Positions 12,277-22,028 of a DNA stretch of 64,000 bases are shown one piece after another. The position numbers and the translations under genes were made by a program. The notes beneath the pieces are model-generated. The model saw only the letters and a list, made by a program, of their open reading frames with translations. It made no database searches and had not been told where the DNA came from. Location: assembly GCF_002091475.1 (NCBI RefSeq), contig NZ_BCTR01000012.1, positions 62,001 to 126,000 on the forward strand, written 5' to 3'. This DNA comes from Sphingomonas azotifigens NBRC 15497 (GTDB lineage Bacteria > Pseudomonadota > Alphaproteobacteria > Sphingomonadales > Sphingomonadaceae). The stretch's first letter is position 1. Each line of letters opens with the position of its first letter.

Positions 12277-14274
12277 ATGTCTGACACTTTGAAGATGATC
12301 TTCGGCCGGCTCTCGATCGAGAGCCTGCCGATCCACGAGCCGATCGTCGTCGGTACCTTTTGCGGCGTCGCGCTCGGCGGCATCGCGCTGCTTGGCGCGC
12401 TGACCTATTTCCGCCTGTGGGGCTATCTCTGGAAGGAGTGGTTCACCACCGTCGATCACAAGCGCATCGGCATCATGTACATGGTGCTGGGCCTGGTGAT
12501 GCTGCTGCGCGGCTTCGCCGATGCGATCATGATGCGCGGCCAGCAGGCGATGGCGTTCGGCGCCAACGAGGGTTATCTCAACGCCCATCACTATGATCAG
12601 GTGTTCACCGCCCACGGCGTGATCATGATCTTCTTCGTGGCGATGCCCTTCGTCACCGGCCTGATGAACTTCGTGGTGCCGCTGCAGATCGGTGCGCGCG
12701 ACGTCAGCTTCCCGTTCCTGAACAATTTCAGCTTCTGGATGACGGCGGCGGGTGCGGCGCTGGTGATGGCCAGCCTGTTCATCGGCGAGTTCGCGCGGAC
12801 CGGCTGGCTGGCGATGGCGCCGCTCTCGGGCCTCGACTATTCGCCGGACGTGGGCGTGGACTATTATGTCTGGGCGCTGCAGATCGCGGGTGTCGGCACG
12901 CTGCTTTCGGGCGTCAACCTGGTCGCCACCATCGTCAAGATGCGCGCGCCGGGCATGGGCCTGATGAAGATGCCGATCTTCACCTGGACCGCGCTTGCCA
13001 CCAACATCCTGATCGTCGCCGCCTTCCCGGTGCTGACCGCGGTGCTCGCGCTGCTCAGCCTCGACCGCTATGTCGGCACCCACTTCTTCACGAACACCGC
13101 CGGCGGCAATCCGATGATGTACGTGAACATGATCTGGATCTGGGGCCACCCGGAAGTTTACATCCTGATCCTGCCGGCCTTCGGCATCTTCTCCGAAGTC
13201 ACCTCGACCTTCTCGGGCAAGCGCCTGTTCGGCTATACCTCGATGGTCTACGCCGTGCTGGTCATCACCATCCTGTCGTACCTCGTCTGGCTCCATCACT
13301 TCTTCACGATGGGCTCGGGCGCGAGCGTGAACAGCTTCTTCGGCATCACCACGATGATCATCTCGATCCCGACGGGTGCCAAGATCTTCAACTGGCTGTT
13401 CACCATGTACAAGGGCCGCATCCGCTTCGAACTGCCGATGATGTGGACGGTCGCGTTCATGCTGACCTTCGTGATCGGCGGCATGACCGGCGTGATGCTG
13501 GCGGTGCCCCCGGCCGACTTCGTGCTGCACAACTCGCTGTTCCTGGTCGCGCACTTCCACAACGTGATCATCGGCGGCGTACTGTTCGGCCTGTTCGCCG
13601 GCATCAACTACTGGTGGCCCAAGGCGTTCGGCTTCAAGCTCGACAAGAAGTGGGGTCTGGTCTCCTTCTGGTGCTGGGTGGTGGGCTTCTGGGTGGCGTT
13701 CACGCCGCTCTACGTCCTCGGCCTGATGGGCGTGACCCGTCGCCTGCGCCACTTCGACGATCCGAGCCTGCAGATCTGGTTCGTGATCGCCGCGATCGGC
13801 GCCGCGATCATCGCCGTCGGCATCGCAGCCTTCCTGCTCCAGATCTTCGTGAGCATCCGCAACCGCGAGGCGCTGCGCGACGACAGCGGCGATCCCTGGA
13901 ACGCCCGCACGCTGGAATGGGCGACCTCGTCGCCGCCGCCGGCCTATAACTTCGCGTTCTCGCCGGTCATCCACGACCTGGATGCCTGGTACGACATGAA
14001 GTCGCGCGGTGCGGTGCGTCCGGTCTCGGGCTACCTGCCGATCCACATGCCGAAGAACACCGGCGCCGGCATCATTCTGGCGGGCTTCTCGCTGGTGTTC
14101 GGCTTCGCGATGATCTGGTACATCTGGTGGCTCGCGGCCGCATCGTTCCTGGGCCTGATCGTCACCGCGATCGCCCACACCTTCAACTATGATCGCGACT
14201 TCTACATCACGGCAGAAGAAGTGACCGAAACCGAGAATGCGCGCACCGCGGTGCTCGCGCGCCTGGGAGCCTGA
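12277..14274 (+). CDS. cyoB: Cytochrome bo3-type ubiquinol oxidase subunit I
   Basis: Catalytic proton-pumping subunit carrying the low-spin heme, the high-spin heme and CuB. About 665 residues and some 15 membrane helices. Heme-copper signatures are present: [13 protein letters not shown] near the N terminus, HAHGVIM (heme ligand region), [10 protein letters not shown] (CuB His and cross-linked Tyr), LHHFF (two CuB His) and [11 protein letters not shown] (heme ligands). ATG 12277 is preferred; a TTG at 12265 in the same frame overlaps the cyoA stop and would add four residues. Confidence 0.97.
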   Translation: MSDTLKMIFGRLSIESLPIHEPIVVGTFCGVALGGIALLGALTYFRLWGYLWKEWFTTVDHKRIGIMYMVLGLVMLLRGFADAIMMRGQQAMAFGANEGYLNAHHYDQVFTAHGVIMIFFVAMPFVTGLMNFVVPLQIGARDVSFPFLNNFSFWMTAAGAALVMASLFIGEFARTGWLAMAPLSGLDYSPDVGVDYYVWALQIAGVGTLLSGVNLVATIVKMRAPGMGLMKMPIFTWTALATNILIVAAFPVLTAVLALLSLDRYVGTHFFTNTAGGNPMMYVNMIWIWGHPEVYILILPAFGIFSEVTSTFSGKRLFGYTSMVYAVLVITILSYLVWLHHFFTMGSGASVNSFFGITTMIISIPTGAKIFNWLFTMYKGRIRFELPMMWTVAFMLTFVIGGMTGVMLAVPPADFVLHNSLFLVAHFHNVIIGGVLFGLFAGINYWWPKAFGFKLDKKWGLVSFWCWVVGFWVAFTPLYVLGLMGVTRRLRHFDDPSLQIWFVIAAIGAAIIAVGIAAFLLQIFVSIRNREALRDDSGDPWNARTLEWATSSPPPAYNFAFSPVIHDLDAWYDMKSRGAVRPVSGYLPIHMPKNTGAGIILAGFSLVFGFAMIWYIWWLAAASFLGLIVTAIAHTFNYDRDFYITAEEVTETENARTAVLARLGA

Positions 14275-14278
14275 CGCG

Positions 14279-14905
14279 ATGAGCGCCACGACCGTACCCA
14301 AGGGCAAGACGCCCGTTTTCTACCAGCTCGAGGAGGAGCATCACGAACCCGGCGGCAGCACGCTGCTCGGCTTCTGGATGTACCTGATGAGCGACTGCCT
14401 CATCTTCGCGATGCTGTTCGCGGCATGGGGCGTCTATGGCACCAGCTATGCGGGAGGCCCCACCTCCCACGAGCTGTTCGAGCTGCCGCTGGTGGCGGTG
14501 AACACGGCGATGCTGCTGTTCTCCTCGATCACCTATGGCTTCGCGATGATCGCCATGCAGGAACAGCGCAAGGGCGCCGTCCAGGCCTGGCTGCTGCTGA
14601 CCGCACTGTTCGGCGCCGCCTTCCTCGGCATCGAGCTCTACGAGTTCTCGAACCTGATCCATGAGGGTGCGGGTCCGTGGCGCTCGGCGTTCCTCTCGTC
14701 CTTCTTCACCCTGGTGGGCACCCACGGCCTGCACGTCACCTTCGGCCTGATCTGGCTGTTCACGCTGATGGTGCAGATCGGCCGCAAGGGCCTGATCCCG
14801 GCAAACGTCCGTCGCCTGCAGTGCCTGTCGCTGTTCTGGCACTTCCTCGACGTGATCTGGATCGGCGTGTTCACCTTCGTCTATCTGTTTGGAGCCATGC
14901 GATGA
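14279..14905 (+). CDS. cyoC: Cytochrome bo3-type ubiquinol oxidase subunit III
   Basis: Integral-membrane subunit III of the quinol oxidase. 208 residues with five predicted helices: [20 protein letters not shown], the helix from about 75, [20 protein letters not shown], the segment [15 protein letters not shown], and a C-terminal helix ending VYLFGAMR. It has the short, five-helix form typical of CyoC. It starts 4 bases after the cyoB stop and overlaps cyoD by ATGA. Confidence 0.96.
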   Translation: MSATTVPKGKTPVFYQLEEEHHEPGGSTLLGFWMYLMSDCLIFAMLFAAWGVYGTSYAGGPTSHELFELPLVAVNTAMLLFSSITYGFAMIAMQEQRKGAVQAWLLLTALFGAAFLGIELYEFSNLIHEGAGPWRSAFLSSFFTLVGTHGLHVTFGLIWLFTLMVQIGRKGLIPANVRRLQCLSLFWHFLDVIWIGVFTFVYLFGAMR

Positions 14906-15294
14906 GCGCGCACCCCCACAGCCACGCCGGCCATGACCATGGTCACGGCCACGATCATGGCCATGACGCGCCGCATTCGACCCGCGGTGGCTACATCACC
15001 GGCTTCCTGCTCTCGGTCGTCCTCACCGCGATCCCGTTCGGGATCGTGATGGGCGGCTGGATCGCCGACACCCGCGTGGCGGTGGCGATCTGCGCGGCGC
15101 TGGCGATGGTGCAGATCGTCGTCCACATGATCTACTTCCTCCACATGAACAGCAAGTCGGAGCAGGGCTGGACCCTGATGGCGCTGGTGTTCACGATCAT
15201 CATCATCGTCATCGCGCTCGCGGGCTCGCTGTGGGTGATGTACAACATGAACCTCAACATGATGCCCGGGATGGCTTCCGGCGCCGGCATGTGA
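14902..15294 (+). CDS. cyoD: Cytochrome bo3-type ubiquinol oxidase subunit IV, His-rich N terminus
   Basis: Small accessory subunit needed for assembly of the CuB centre in homologous oxidases. 130 residues with three transmembrane helices (about 35-53, 62-82, 93-113). The soluble N terminus is very histidine-rich: [19 protein letters not shown] holds eight His in 19 residues, resembling a metal-binding string. The C terminus is Met-rich ([10 protein letters not shown]). Start ATG overlaps the cyoC stop; the stop overlaps a GTG start for surf1. Confidence 0.94.
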   Translation: MSAHPHSHAGHDHGHGHDHGHDAPHSTRGGYITGFLLSVVLTAIPFGIVMGGWIADTRVAVAICAALAMVQIVVHMIYFLHMNSKSEQGWTLMALVFTIIIIVIALAGSLWVMYNMNLNMMPGMASGAGM

Positions 15295-15983
15295 GCCGGC
15301 CGGCTTCCCGCAACGGGATGGCGATCGCGCTGCTGCCGCTGATCGCCATCCTTCTCGGCCTCGGCATCTGGCAGGTCGAGCGCCGCGCCTGGAAGCTGGC
15401 TTTGATCGACCGGGTAGAGCGGGGACTGGCCAAGGCGCCGGTGCCCTCCCCCGGGCCCGCCGAATGGGCGGCCGTAAATAGCGAAGCCGCCTATCGCCGC
15501 GTCCGCGTGACCGGCAGCTACCTTCCCTGCGGTACGAAGCTGGCCCAGGCCGTTACCGAGATCGGGCCCGGCAAATGGGTGATGACACCGCTCGTCACCG
15601 CGCGCGGCTTCACCGTTTTCGTCAATCGCGGTTTCCTGCCCGAAGGTCAGGCACTGCCCGACTGCAAGACTGAAGGCGCGAAGCCGGTGAGCATCACCGG
15701 CCTGCTGCGCCTCAGCGAGCCCAAGGGCGGTTTCTTGCGCGCCAACGATCCCGCCGCCAACCGCTGGTACTCACGCGACGTGGCGGCGATGGGGCAGGGG
15801 CTGCGGCAGCTCGCGCCCTATTTCATCGATGCCGATCGCGATGGCGACGGCTGGCCGCGCGGCGGGATGACCGTCGTCCGCTTCAGCAACAACCATCTCG
15901 TCTATGCGCTGACCTGGTTCGGCCTCGCCCTGCTGACCGCCTGGTTCGCCTGGCGGGCGTGGCGTGGACGCGGAGACGCATGA
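15291..15983 (+). CDS. SURF1-family oxidase assembly protein
   Basis: Heme-copper oxidase assembly factor thought to help insert heme a or o into subunit I. About 230 residues with one membrane helix at each end (ALLPLIAILLGLGIWQVERR near the start, YALTWFGLALLTAWFAW near the end) and the soluble SURF1 core between them (RRVRVTGSYLP, FTVFVNRGFLP, NNHLVYALTWF). The start is inferred as GTG 15291, overlapping the cyoD stop as GTGA like the other junctions here; ATG 15318 would remove part of the N terminus. No cyoE heme O synthase gene follows, so that function must be encoded elsewhere. Confidence 0.9.
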   Translation: MSRPASRNGMAIALLPLIAILLGLGIWQVERRAWKLALIDRVERGLAKAPVPSPGPAEWAAVNSEAAYRRVRVTGSYLPCGTKLAQAVTEIGPGKWVMTPLVTARGFTVFVNRGFLPEGQALPDCKTEGAKPVSITGLLRLSEPKGGFLRANDPAANRWYSRDVAAMGQGLRQLAPYFIDADRDGDGWPRGGMTVVRFSNNHLVYALTWFGLALLTAWFAWRAWRGRGDA

Positions 15984-17251
15984 CCACGGCGACGCCGGAG
16001 GACGCCGCCCGCCGCAACCTGCTGCTGCTGGTCCAGCTCCGCTGGCTCGCGGTGCTTGGGCAGCTGACCACGATCCTCGGCGTCCATCTGGCGTTCGGCG
16101 TACGCCTGCCGCTGGTGCCGATGCTCGCCACGGTGGGCGTGCTGGTCGCGCTCAACCTGGCGATGTACCCGGCCCGCGCGCTGCGTCCCGCGACCAACGG
16201 GCAGGTGATGGCCGGGCTGCTGGTCGACGTGATGTGCCTCACCGTCCTGCTCTACCTGAGCGGCGGCGCGACCAACCCCTTCGTGTCGCTCTACCTGCTG
16301 CAGGTGGTGCTCGGCGCGGTGCTGCTCGACACGGCCTCCAGCTGGGCGCTCGTCTTCCTCACCAGCGCCGCCTTCGCCTTTCTGTCCGTGGTGCACCGGC
16401 CGCTGCCGCTGCCGCCGATGCTGGCAACCTCGTTGTCAGGCGCGTTCCTGTTCGCGCTGTGGTTCAACTACACGCTTACCGCGACGCTGATCGTCCAGTT
16501 CGTCACGCGCATCGCGAGAAACCTGCGCGATCGCGACGCCCGCCTCGCCGAGCTGCGGCAGCGCGCGGCGGAAGAGGACCATATCGTCCGGATGGGTCTG
16601 CTCGCCAGCGGCGCGGCGCATGAGCTGGGTACGCCGCTCGCTTCGCTTTCGGTCGCGCTGGGCGACTGGCGGGCGGACGCAAGGATCGCCCGCGATCCCC
16701 AGCTGCTCGCCGAAGTGGCCGACATGCAGGCCGAGGTGGCGCGCTGCAAGGCGATCGTCGCCGGCATCCTGTTCGCCGCGGGCGAGGTGAGCGGCGAGGC
16801 ACCGGCGCGGACCAGCCTGCGCCGCTTTCTCACCGGCGTGATCGAGCAATGGCCGCGCAACGATCAGGTGATCCTCGATTATCGCCTGCCGGGGGATCTG
16901 CCGATCGTCGCGGACCGGGCGCTCGGCCAGTCGATCGTGAATGTGCTCGACAATGCCGTGGAGGCGGGGGCGGCGCGGATCCACCTGGTGGTGAACGAGG
17001 CGGACGGCGCGCTGCGGCTGAGCTTTCGCGACGACGGTCGCGGCTTTCCGGCGGACATCCTGCCACGCATCGGCAATCCCTATAACAGCAGCAAGGGGCG
17101 CCAGGGCGCCGGGCTCGGGCTTTTCCTTGCGCATAACGTGTTGCGTACGCTGGGCGGCACGCTTGCCGCCAGCAACCGCGAAACCGGTGGCGCAGAGGTG
17201 GTGCTGCGGGTACCGGTGTCGGCCTTGGCGCTTGAGGATGAGGGCGAATGA
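15980..17251 (+). CDS. regB: Redox sensor histidine kinase RegB/PrrB
   Basis: Inner-membrane kinase that reads the redox state of the quinone pool and phosphorylates RegA. 423 residues: six hydrophobic segments in the first 180, containing the RegB quinone-site motif GGATNPF (about 95-101). The H-box is GAAHELGTPLAS (His about 214), followed by the cytoplasmic Cys in EVARCKAIV (about 256), which matches the redox-active cysteine of RegB. ATPase boxes are NVLDNAVEAG, DDGRGFP and GAGLGLFLAHN. ATG 15980 overlaps the surf1 stop. Co-transcription with a quinol oxidase gives a direct sensor-target link. Confidence 0.93.
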   Translation: MTTATPEDAARRNLLLLVQLRWLAVLGQLTTILGVHLAFGVRLPLVPMLATVGVLVALNLAMYPARALRPATNGQVMAGLLVDVMCLTVLLYLSGGATNPFVSLYLLQVVLGAVLLDTASSWALVFLTSAAFAFLSVVHRPLPLPPMLATSLSGAFLFALWFNYTLTATLIVQFVTRIARNLRDRDARLAELRQRAAEEDHIVRMGLLASGAAHELGTPLASLSVALGDWRADARIARDPQLLAEVADMQAEVARCKAIVAGILFAAGEVSGEAPARTSLRRFLTGVIEQWPRNDQVILDYRLPGDLPIVADRALGQSIVNVLDNAVEAGAARIHLVVNEADGALRLSFRDDGRGFPADILPRIGNPYNSSKGRQGAGLGLFLAHNVLRTLGGTLAASNRETGGAEVVLRVPVSALALEDEGE

Positions 17252-17775
17252 CCGGGCACAAGCTGCTGATCATCGAGGACGATGTGGTGTTCGCGCGGAC
17301 GCTTGCCCGCTCCTTCGAGCGGCGCGGGTACCAGGTCGAGGTGCTGAACGGCCCCGAAGAGGTCGAGCCACGCGCCCGCGCCTTCGTCCCCGAACGGGCG
17401 GTGGTCGACCTGCGGCTGGGCGGCAGCTCCGGCCTGGTCTGCGTCAAGCAGCTGCACGACATCGACCCGACGATGCGGATCGTCGTGCTCACCGGGTTCG
17501 CCAGCATCGGCACCGCGGTGGAGGCAGTGAAGCTGGGCGCCACCAACTATCTGATGAAGCCCGCCAATACCGACGATATCGAGGCGGCGTTCGAGCGCGT
17601 CGACGGCGATGTCGATACCGAGTTGAAGGCGCGGCCGACCTCGATCCGCACGCTCGAATGGGAGCATATCCACCAGACGTTGGCGGATACCAACTACAAC
17701 CTATCCGAAGCGGCGCGGCGGCTGGGGCTGCACCGTCGTACGCTCGCCCGAAAGCTCGACAAGAAGCACCTCTGA
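17248..17775 (+). CDS. regA: Redox response regulator RegA/PrrA/ActR
   Basis: DNA-binding response regulator of the global redox system, controlling respiration and related genes. 175 residues: receiver domain with acidic pocket EDD (10-12), phospho-acceptor Asp54 (VVDLRLGG) and Lys in YLMKPA, a short proline-containing linker, and a Fis-like helix-turn-helix at the end (NLSEAARRLGLHRRTLARKL), the near-invariant RegA recognition motif. Start ATG overlaps the regB stop. It ends 10 bases from the convergent GGDEF/EAL gene with no visible terminator. Confidence 0.95.
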   Translation: MTGHKLLIIEDDVVFARTLARSFERRGYQVEVLNGPEEVEPRARAFVPERAVVDLRLGGSSGLVCVKQLHDIDPTMRIVVLTGFASIGTAVEAVKLGATNYLMKPANTDDIEAAFERVDGDVDTELKARPTSIRTLEWEHIHQTLADTNYNLSEAARRLGLHRRTLARKLDKKHL

Positions 17776-17785
17776 CGGACCTTGC

Positions 17786-19696
17786 TCAGTGCAGAATGGC
17801 GGCGGGGTCGTGCCCGGTCGGCATGCCGTTGCTCGACAGGCGCGGGGAGGTGGCCCGGGCTGCATGCAGCATCTCGGTCGCCCGTGCGGCGTCGATGGCG
17901 GGGGAGAAGAGGTGCCCCTGGCCATAGGCACAGCCGATGCTGCGCAGCAGCTCCGCCTGCGACTCGGTCTCGACGCCTTCGGCGATGACGCCCATGTCAA
18001 GCTCCTGTGCGATGTGGAGCACGCCCTCGACGATCGCCCGGCTGGCGCTGTTCTGCAGCAGCTGATCGGTGAAGCTCTTGTCGATCTTGATATAGTCGAC
18101 CGGCATGGTGAGCAGATGGGTGAGGGAGGCATAGCCCGTCCCGAAATCGTCGAGCGCCACCATCAGCCCCTGGCTGCGGAACCAGCGCAGCGTATCCGCG
18201 ACGACCGTGTCGCCCTGGCCAAGATAGACCGTCTCGGTAATCTCGAGGGTCAGGTGGTGCAGGGGAACGCCGTGGCGCGCCAGCGTCTCCGGGATCAGCT
18301 CGCGCAGGCGGCCGCCATGAAAGTCGCTGGAGGAGAAGTTCATGCCGACATGGCGGGGCGCGATGCCGAAGTCGCACCAGCGGCGCAGGTCGGCGGCGAC
18401 GCGCTCTAGCATGCGGTCGGTGATCGCACCGGCAACCTTGCCGTCGGTGGTCGCCTCGAAAAACTCTGCGGCAGAGATGATACGGTCGCCGGCGCGCATC
18501 CGGCACAATGCCTCGAAGCCGACCAGTTCGCCAGAACGCAGGTCGAGTATCGGCTGGTAGAACGGTAGCAAGCGGTCCTCGGCGAGCGCGCGCTCGACCG
18601 AGTGGATCGCCTCGAGCCGCTTGGCCATGCGGGTGGCGATGCCCGGCCAGTAGCGCACGAACGTGCCGCGCGCCGTTTCCTTGGCATGGTAAAGCGCGAG
18701 ATCGGCGTTTAGGCGGACCTGTTCGGCGGTCTCGCCTTCGCCGATCAGCGCGCCGCCGGCGGTGGCACGGGGGAGGAGGTTGCGATCTTCCTCGGAAACC
18801 GGCTGGGCGATTGCGTCGAGCAGGCGCCGCGCCTTTTCCGCCGGGTCGGCAAGCGCCTCGGGGCTCTGCAGCAGCACCGCGAACTCGTCTCCCCCCAACC
18901 GATACGCACGATCGGGCGCCGCCGTCTCGGCTAGGCGCCGCGCCGCATGCGTGATCAGCGCGTCGCCGGCGACGTGGCCGAAGGTGTCGTTGACGATCTT
19001 GAGATTGTCGAGGTCGACCAGGATCAGGCCCCAGCCACCCGGTTCGCTGCAATCGAGATCGCTGAGCGAGGTGGCGAAGGCGGCGCGGTTCGGCAAGCCG
19101 GTGAGCCCGTCCAGCTGCGCCCGGCGCACCTGCTTGGCGCGCCAGATGTCCTGTTCGATCGCGATGCTGCACAGATGGAGGCACACGCGGATGATCCGTC
19201 GCTCGAGCGGCGTCGGGCCGCGCGGCACGCGGTAGTAGAAGGCGACGACTCCGGTCACTTCCCCGCGGCCGTTCTTGATCGGATTGGACCAGCAGGCGCG
19301 GAGCTCGAGCGGCCGGGTGAGATCCAGATACCGTGCCCAGTTGGGATCGGTCTCGATATCGGTGCTGGCATGGGGTTCGCCGTGATAGGCTGCGGCGCCG
19401 CAAGAGCCGACTCGCGGACCGATCATCATTCCGTCCAGCGCGTGGAGATAATGTTCGGGAAAGCTGGGGCCGGCGACGGGATGCAGCCGGCCCGCCACGT
19501 CGACGCGCAGCACCAGGCAGCGCACGTCGGGGAGGCGCAGTTCCACCTCGCGGCAGAGGCGATCGGCGACCGACGCCAGGTCGGCGCCCGTGGCGACCAG
19601 CTCCAAGATGTTGTTCTGAAGCGAGATGTCCACGCGTGTCGTCACCTTAGCAGGGGTTGCTGCGCAACTTGGCGTCCACGGTCTTGCCTCCAGCAT
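17786..19696 (-). CDS. GAF-GGDEF-EAL cyclic-di-GMP signalling protein
   Basis: Soluble protein of 636 residues. A GAF domain (about 25-185) is followed by GGDEF (about 195-360) with an intact RLGGDEF active site, so cyclase activity is possible. An EAL domain (about 375-620) keeps GFEALCRM, NFSSSDF, LEITET, DDFGTGYAS and KIDKSF, the residues expected of an active phosphodiesterase. No clear RxxD inhibitory site is seen. No membrane segment or signal peptide, so it should sense a cytoplasmic signal through GAF. Which activity dominates is not decidable from sequence. The annotated ATG could be about 20 codons too far upstream. Confidence 0.9.
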   Translation of the reverse strand: MLEARPWTPSCAATPAKVTTRVDISLQNNILELVATGADLASVADRLCREVELRLPDVRCLVLRVDVAGRLHPVAGPSFPEHYLHALDGMMIGPRVGSCGAAAYHGEPHASTDIETDPNWARYLDLTRPLELRACWSNPIKNGRGEVTGVVAFYYRVPRGPTPLERRIIRVCLHLCSIAIEQDIWRAKQVRRAQLDGLTGLPNRAAFATSLSDLDCSEPGGWGLILVDLDNLKIVNDTFGHVAGDALITHAARRLAETAAPDRAYRLGGDEFAVLLQSPEALADPAEKARRLLDAIAQPVSEEDRNLLPRATAGGALIGEGETAEQVRLNADLALYHAKETARGTFVRYWPGIATRMAKRLEAIHSVERALAEDRLLPFYQPILDLRSGELVGFEALCRMRAGDRIISAAEFFEATTDGKVAGAITDRMLERVAADLRRWCDFGIAPRHVGMNFSSSDFHGGRLRELIPETLARHGVPLHHLTLEITETVYLGQGDTVVADTLRWFRSQGLMVALDDFGTGYASLTHLLTMPVDYIKIDKSFTDQLLQNSASRAIVEGVLHIAQELDMGVIAEGVETESQAELLRSIGCAYGQGHLFSPAIDAARATEMLHAARATSPRLSSNGMPTGHDPAAILH

Positions 19697-19840
19697 AATC
19701 CGCGCCTCTGGGAAACTACGTATTACTGCAACTTTCCCGGCCTAGGCGGGCCGAATGACGTACCTCGACTCCACCCCTTTCGCGCCGGGACACACCCCGG
19801 GTTTCCTTGCGGGCCTGCCTGCCGATGGACGGGGGCACGC

Positions 19841-20596
19841 ATGATTCGCGCGCTCCTCACCGCCGCGGCCCTCATGCTGGCGGCACCCCAAGCGAGCGAC
19901 AACGCTCCCTATCTCACACCCGATCAATATCCGGACGGCATGGCGATCCTGCCGCCGCCGCCGGCGCCGGACAGTGCCGCGGCGGCGCTCGACATGAAGA
20001 TCTTTCGCGACACCCGGGCGCTGGTCGGCAGCCCGCGCTGGAAGATCGCGACCGACGACGTCACCAACAATCCGCTGGCGCGGAACGCCTGCGCGATGGG
20101 CATGGTGCTCGATGCCGCGCACGCACCGGCGCTGGCACGGCTGATCGCGCATGCCGGAACCGGTCCGGTCGTCAGCACGGTCAAGTCGGCCTATCAGACG
20201 CCGCGTCCCTATCTGCGCGAAGACGGCCCGATCTGCGAAGCGAAGACGGCGCACCTCGCCGGCAACGGCGATTATCCGTCGGGCCACACCGCCAATGGCT
20301 GGCTGGAGGCGCAGATCCTGGCCGAGGTGATGCCCGATCATGCGAGCGCGATCCTGGCGCGCGGCCGCGCGTACGGCGAAAGCCGGGCGATCTGCGGTTC
20401 GCACAGCAGGAGCGCGGTCGAGGCGGGGTATCTCGCCGGCGCGTCCGTGTTCGCGGTGCTGCAGACCTCTGCGTCGTTCCGGAAGGATCTCGAGGCCGCC
20501 CGTGCCGAAGTCGCGCGGCTTCGTGCCACGGCGCCGCGCCCGGATGCGCAGCAATGCGCAGCCGAACGCGCCGCGCTCGCCGTGCGCCCGTGGTGA
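19841..20596 (+). CDS. Secreted class A (PhoN-like) acid phosphatase homologue
   Basis: PAP2-superfamily phosphatase predicted to be periplasmic: residues 1-19 look like a signal peptide (MIRALLTAAALMLAAPQAS). 251 residues. The vanadate/phosphatase motifs are KSAYQTPRP (K-x6-RP), YPSGH and ESRAICGSH (SR-x5-H). The last motif normally continues H-x3-D, but the position is Ala (about 192; GSHSRSA), so the Asp that supports the nucleophilic His is lost. A coiled stretch near the C terminus is rich in Ala, Arg and Glu. Start ATG 19841 gives a complete signal peptide. Divergent from the GGDEF-EAL gene with 144 bases between. Confidence 0.85.
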   Translation: MIRALLTAAALMLAAPQASDNAPYLTPDQYPDGMAILPPPPAPDSAAAALDMKIFRDTRALVGSPRWKIATDDVTNNPLARNACAMGMVLDAAHAPALARLIAHAGTGPVVSTVKSAYQTPRPYLREDGPICEAKTAHLAGNGDYPSGHTANGWLEAQILAEVMPDHASAILARGRAYGESRAICGSHSRSAVEAGYLAGASVFAVLQTSASFRKDLEAARAEVARLRATAPRPDAQQCAAERAALAVRPW

Positions 20597-20660
20597 CGTC
20601 GGTGTCATGAAGCCGTCGCGGTGCGACGCCAATAGCGGACCAATTCCAAGGGGATTCGGG

Positions 20661-21965
20661 ATGCAGGGTGCAGGCGACGCGACCGCGCGGCCAACCAACT
20701 CCAACGCGATGCTGATGCTGGGCGGCCTTGCTGCGTTCAGCGCCTATTTCGCGATGTACGCCTTCCGCAAGCCGTTCGCGGCGGCGACCTATGCGGACGT
20801 GGCGGGCTGGCACTTCGCGATCGACTACAAGAGCGCGCTGCTGATCGCCCAGGTCATCGGCTATGCGCTGTCGAAGCTGATCGGGGTTCGGGTGATCGCG
20901 GAGAGCGGCCGACATGGCCGGGCGCGGCAGATCCTGATGCTGATCGGCGCATCCTGGGTGGCGCTGATCCTGTTCGCGCTCATTCCAGCGCCGTGGAACG
21001 TCGCCTGCCTGTTCCTCAATGGCCTGCCGCTCGGGCTGATCTGGGGGCTGGTGTTCAGCTATGTCGAAGGGCGTCGCGTGTCCGAGCTGCTCGGCTCGAT
21101 GCTCTGCGCCAGCTTCATCCTCGCCTCGGGCGTGGTCAAGTCGGTAGCGACGTTGCTGATGGGAGCCGGCGTCCCGGAGCTGTGGATGCCGGCGGCGACG
21201 GGCCTGGTCTTCACGCCCGTCCTGTTCCTGTCGCTCTGGCAGCTCGAACGCCTGCCGCCGCCCGATGCACGCGACGAGGCGGAGCGGACCGTGCGGGTGC
21301 CGATGGGCGCTGCCGAGCGCACCGCCTTCCTGCGGTCACATGGCGGCACGCTGCTGCTGCTCGTGCTCGGCTATGTCGCGCTCACGGCACTGCGCGACAT
21401 CCGCGACAATTTCGCCGCCGAGATCTGGGCGGGGCTCGGCTATGGCGGCGAGGCCAGCGTGTTCGCGGCGAGCGAACTGCCGGTCGCGCTACTGACGCTG
21501 GGGTCGCTGGCGCTGCTGATGCTGGTGCGCGACAATCTCCGCGCGCTGCTCGCGATGCACGGCATGATCGTGGCGGGCGCGCTCCTGCTGGCGGCGTCGA
21601 CCCTCGCGTTCGAGGCTCGGCTGATCGGAGGACTGCCCTGGATCACGCTCACCGGCGCCGGGCTCTACCTCGCCTATACGCCGTTCAACGCGATGCTGTT
21701 CGATCGCATGGTCGCGACCATCGGCACCGCGGCGAATGCCGGCTTCCTGATCTACGTTGCCGATTCCTCGGGTTATGTCGGCAGCGTGGCGCTGCTGCTT
21801 GTCCACAGCTTCGGCGCGCCGCAACTCGACTGGCTGCGCTTCTTTGCGATCTGCTGCCAGGCGACCGCCCTGCTGGTGGCCGTGCTGACGAGCATCTCGG
21901 CGGTGCAGTTCCTGCGCAAGCGCTGGTCGGCGGGCGACGCGACGGGGCTCGCGCGCCGCGGTTGA
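20661..21965 (+). CDS. Polytopic membrane protein of the MFS-like DUF5690 type
   Basis: 434 residues with about 11-12 membrane helices. The opening AFSAYFAMYAFRKPFAAATY and IGVRVIAESGRHGRAR resemble the DUF5690/MFS-like family, whose function is unknown; a transporter role is plausible only from the fold. ATG 20661 is preferred because AAGGGGA (20648-20654) sits six bases upstream; ATG 20607 would add 18 polar residues. It follows the phosphatase gene by 64 bases and precedes the first cobalamin riboswitch, with no evidence it belongs to the B12 regulon. Confidence 0.7.
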   Translation: MQGAGDATARPTNSNAMLMLGGLAAFSAYFAMYAFRKPFAAATYADVAGWHFAIDYKSALLIAQVIGYALSKLIGVRVIAESGRHGRARQILMLIGASWVALILFALIPAPWNVACLFLNGLPLGLIWGLVFSYVEGRRVSELLGSMLCASFILASGVVKSVATLLMGAGVPELWMPAATGLVFTPVLFLSLWQLERLPPPDARDEAERTVRVPMGAAERTAFLRSHGGTLLLLVLGYVALTALRDIRDNFAAEIWAGLGYGGEASVFAASELPVALLTLGSLALLMLVRDNLRALLAMHGMIVAGALLLAASTLAFEARLIGGLPWITLTGAGLYLAYTPFNAMLFDRMVATIGTAANAGFLIYVADSSGYVGSVALLLVHSFGAPQLDWLRFFAICCQATALLVAVLTSISAVQFLRKRWSAGDATGLARRG

Positions 21966-22028
21966 TCCGGGGCGCGTCGTCTCCTAGACAGTTCGGCAGG
22001 CGTCCGCTTGCGGGCGCTTCCAATGATC

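Noticed and set aside
17776..17785. Terminator between convergent regA and the GGDEF-EAL gene.
   Set aside because: The gap is 10 bases and contains no hairpin; any terminator would have to lie inside coding sequence.
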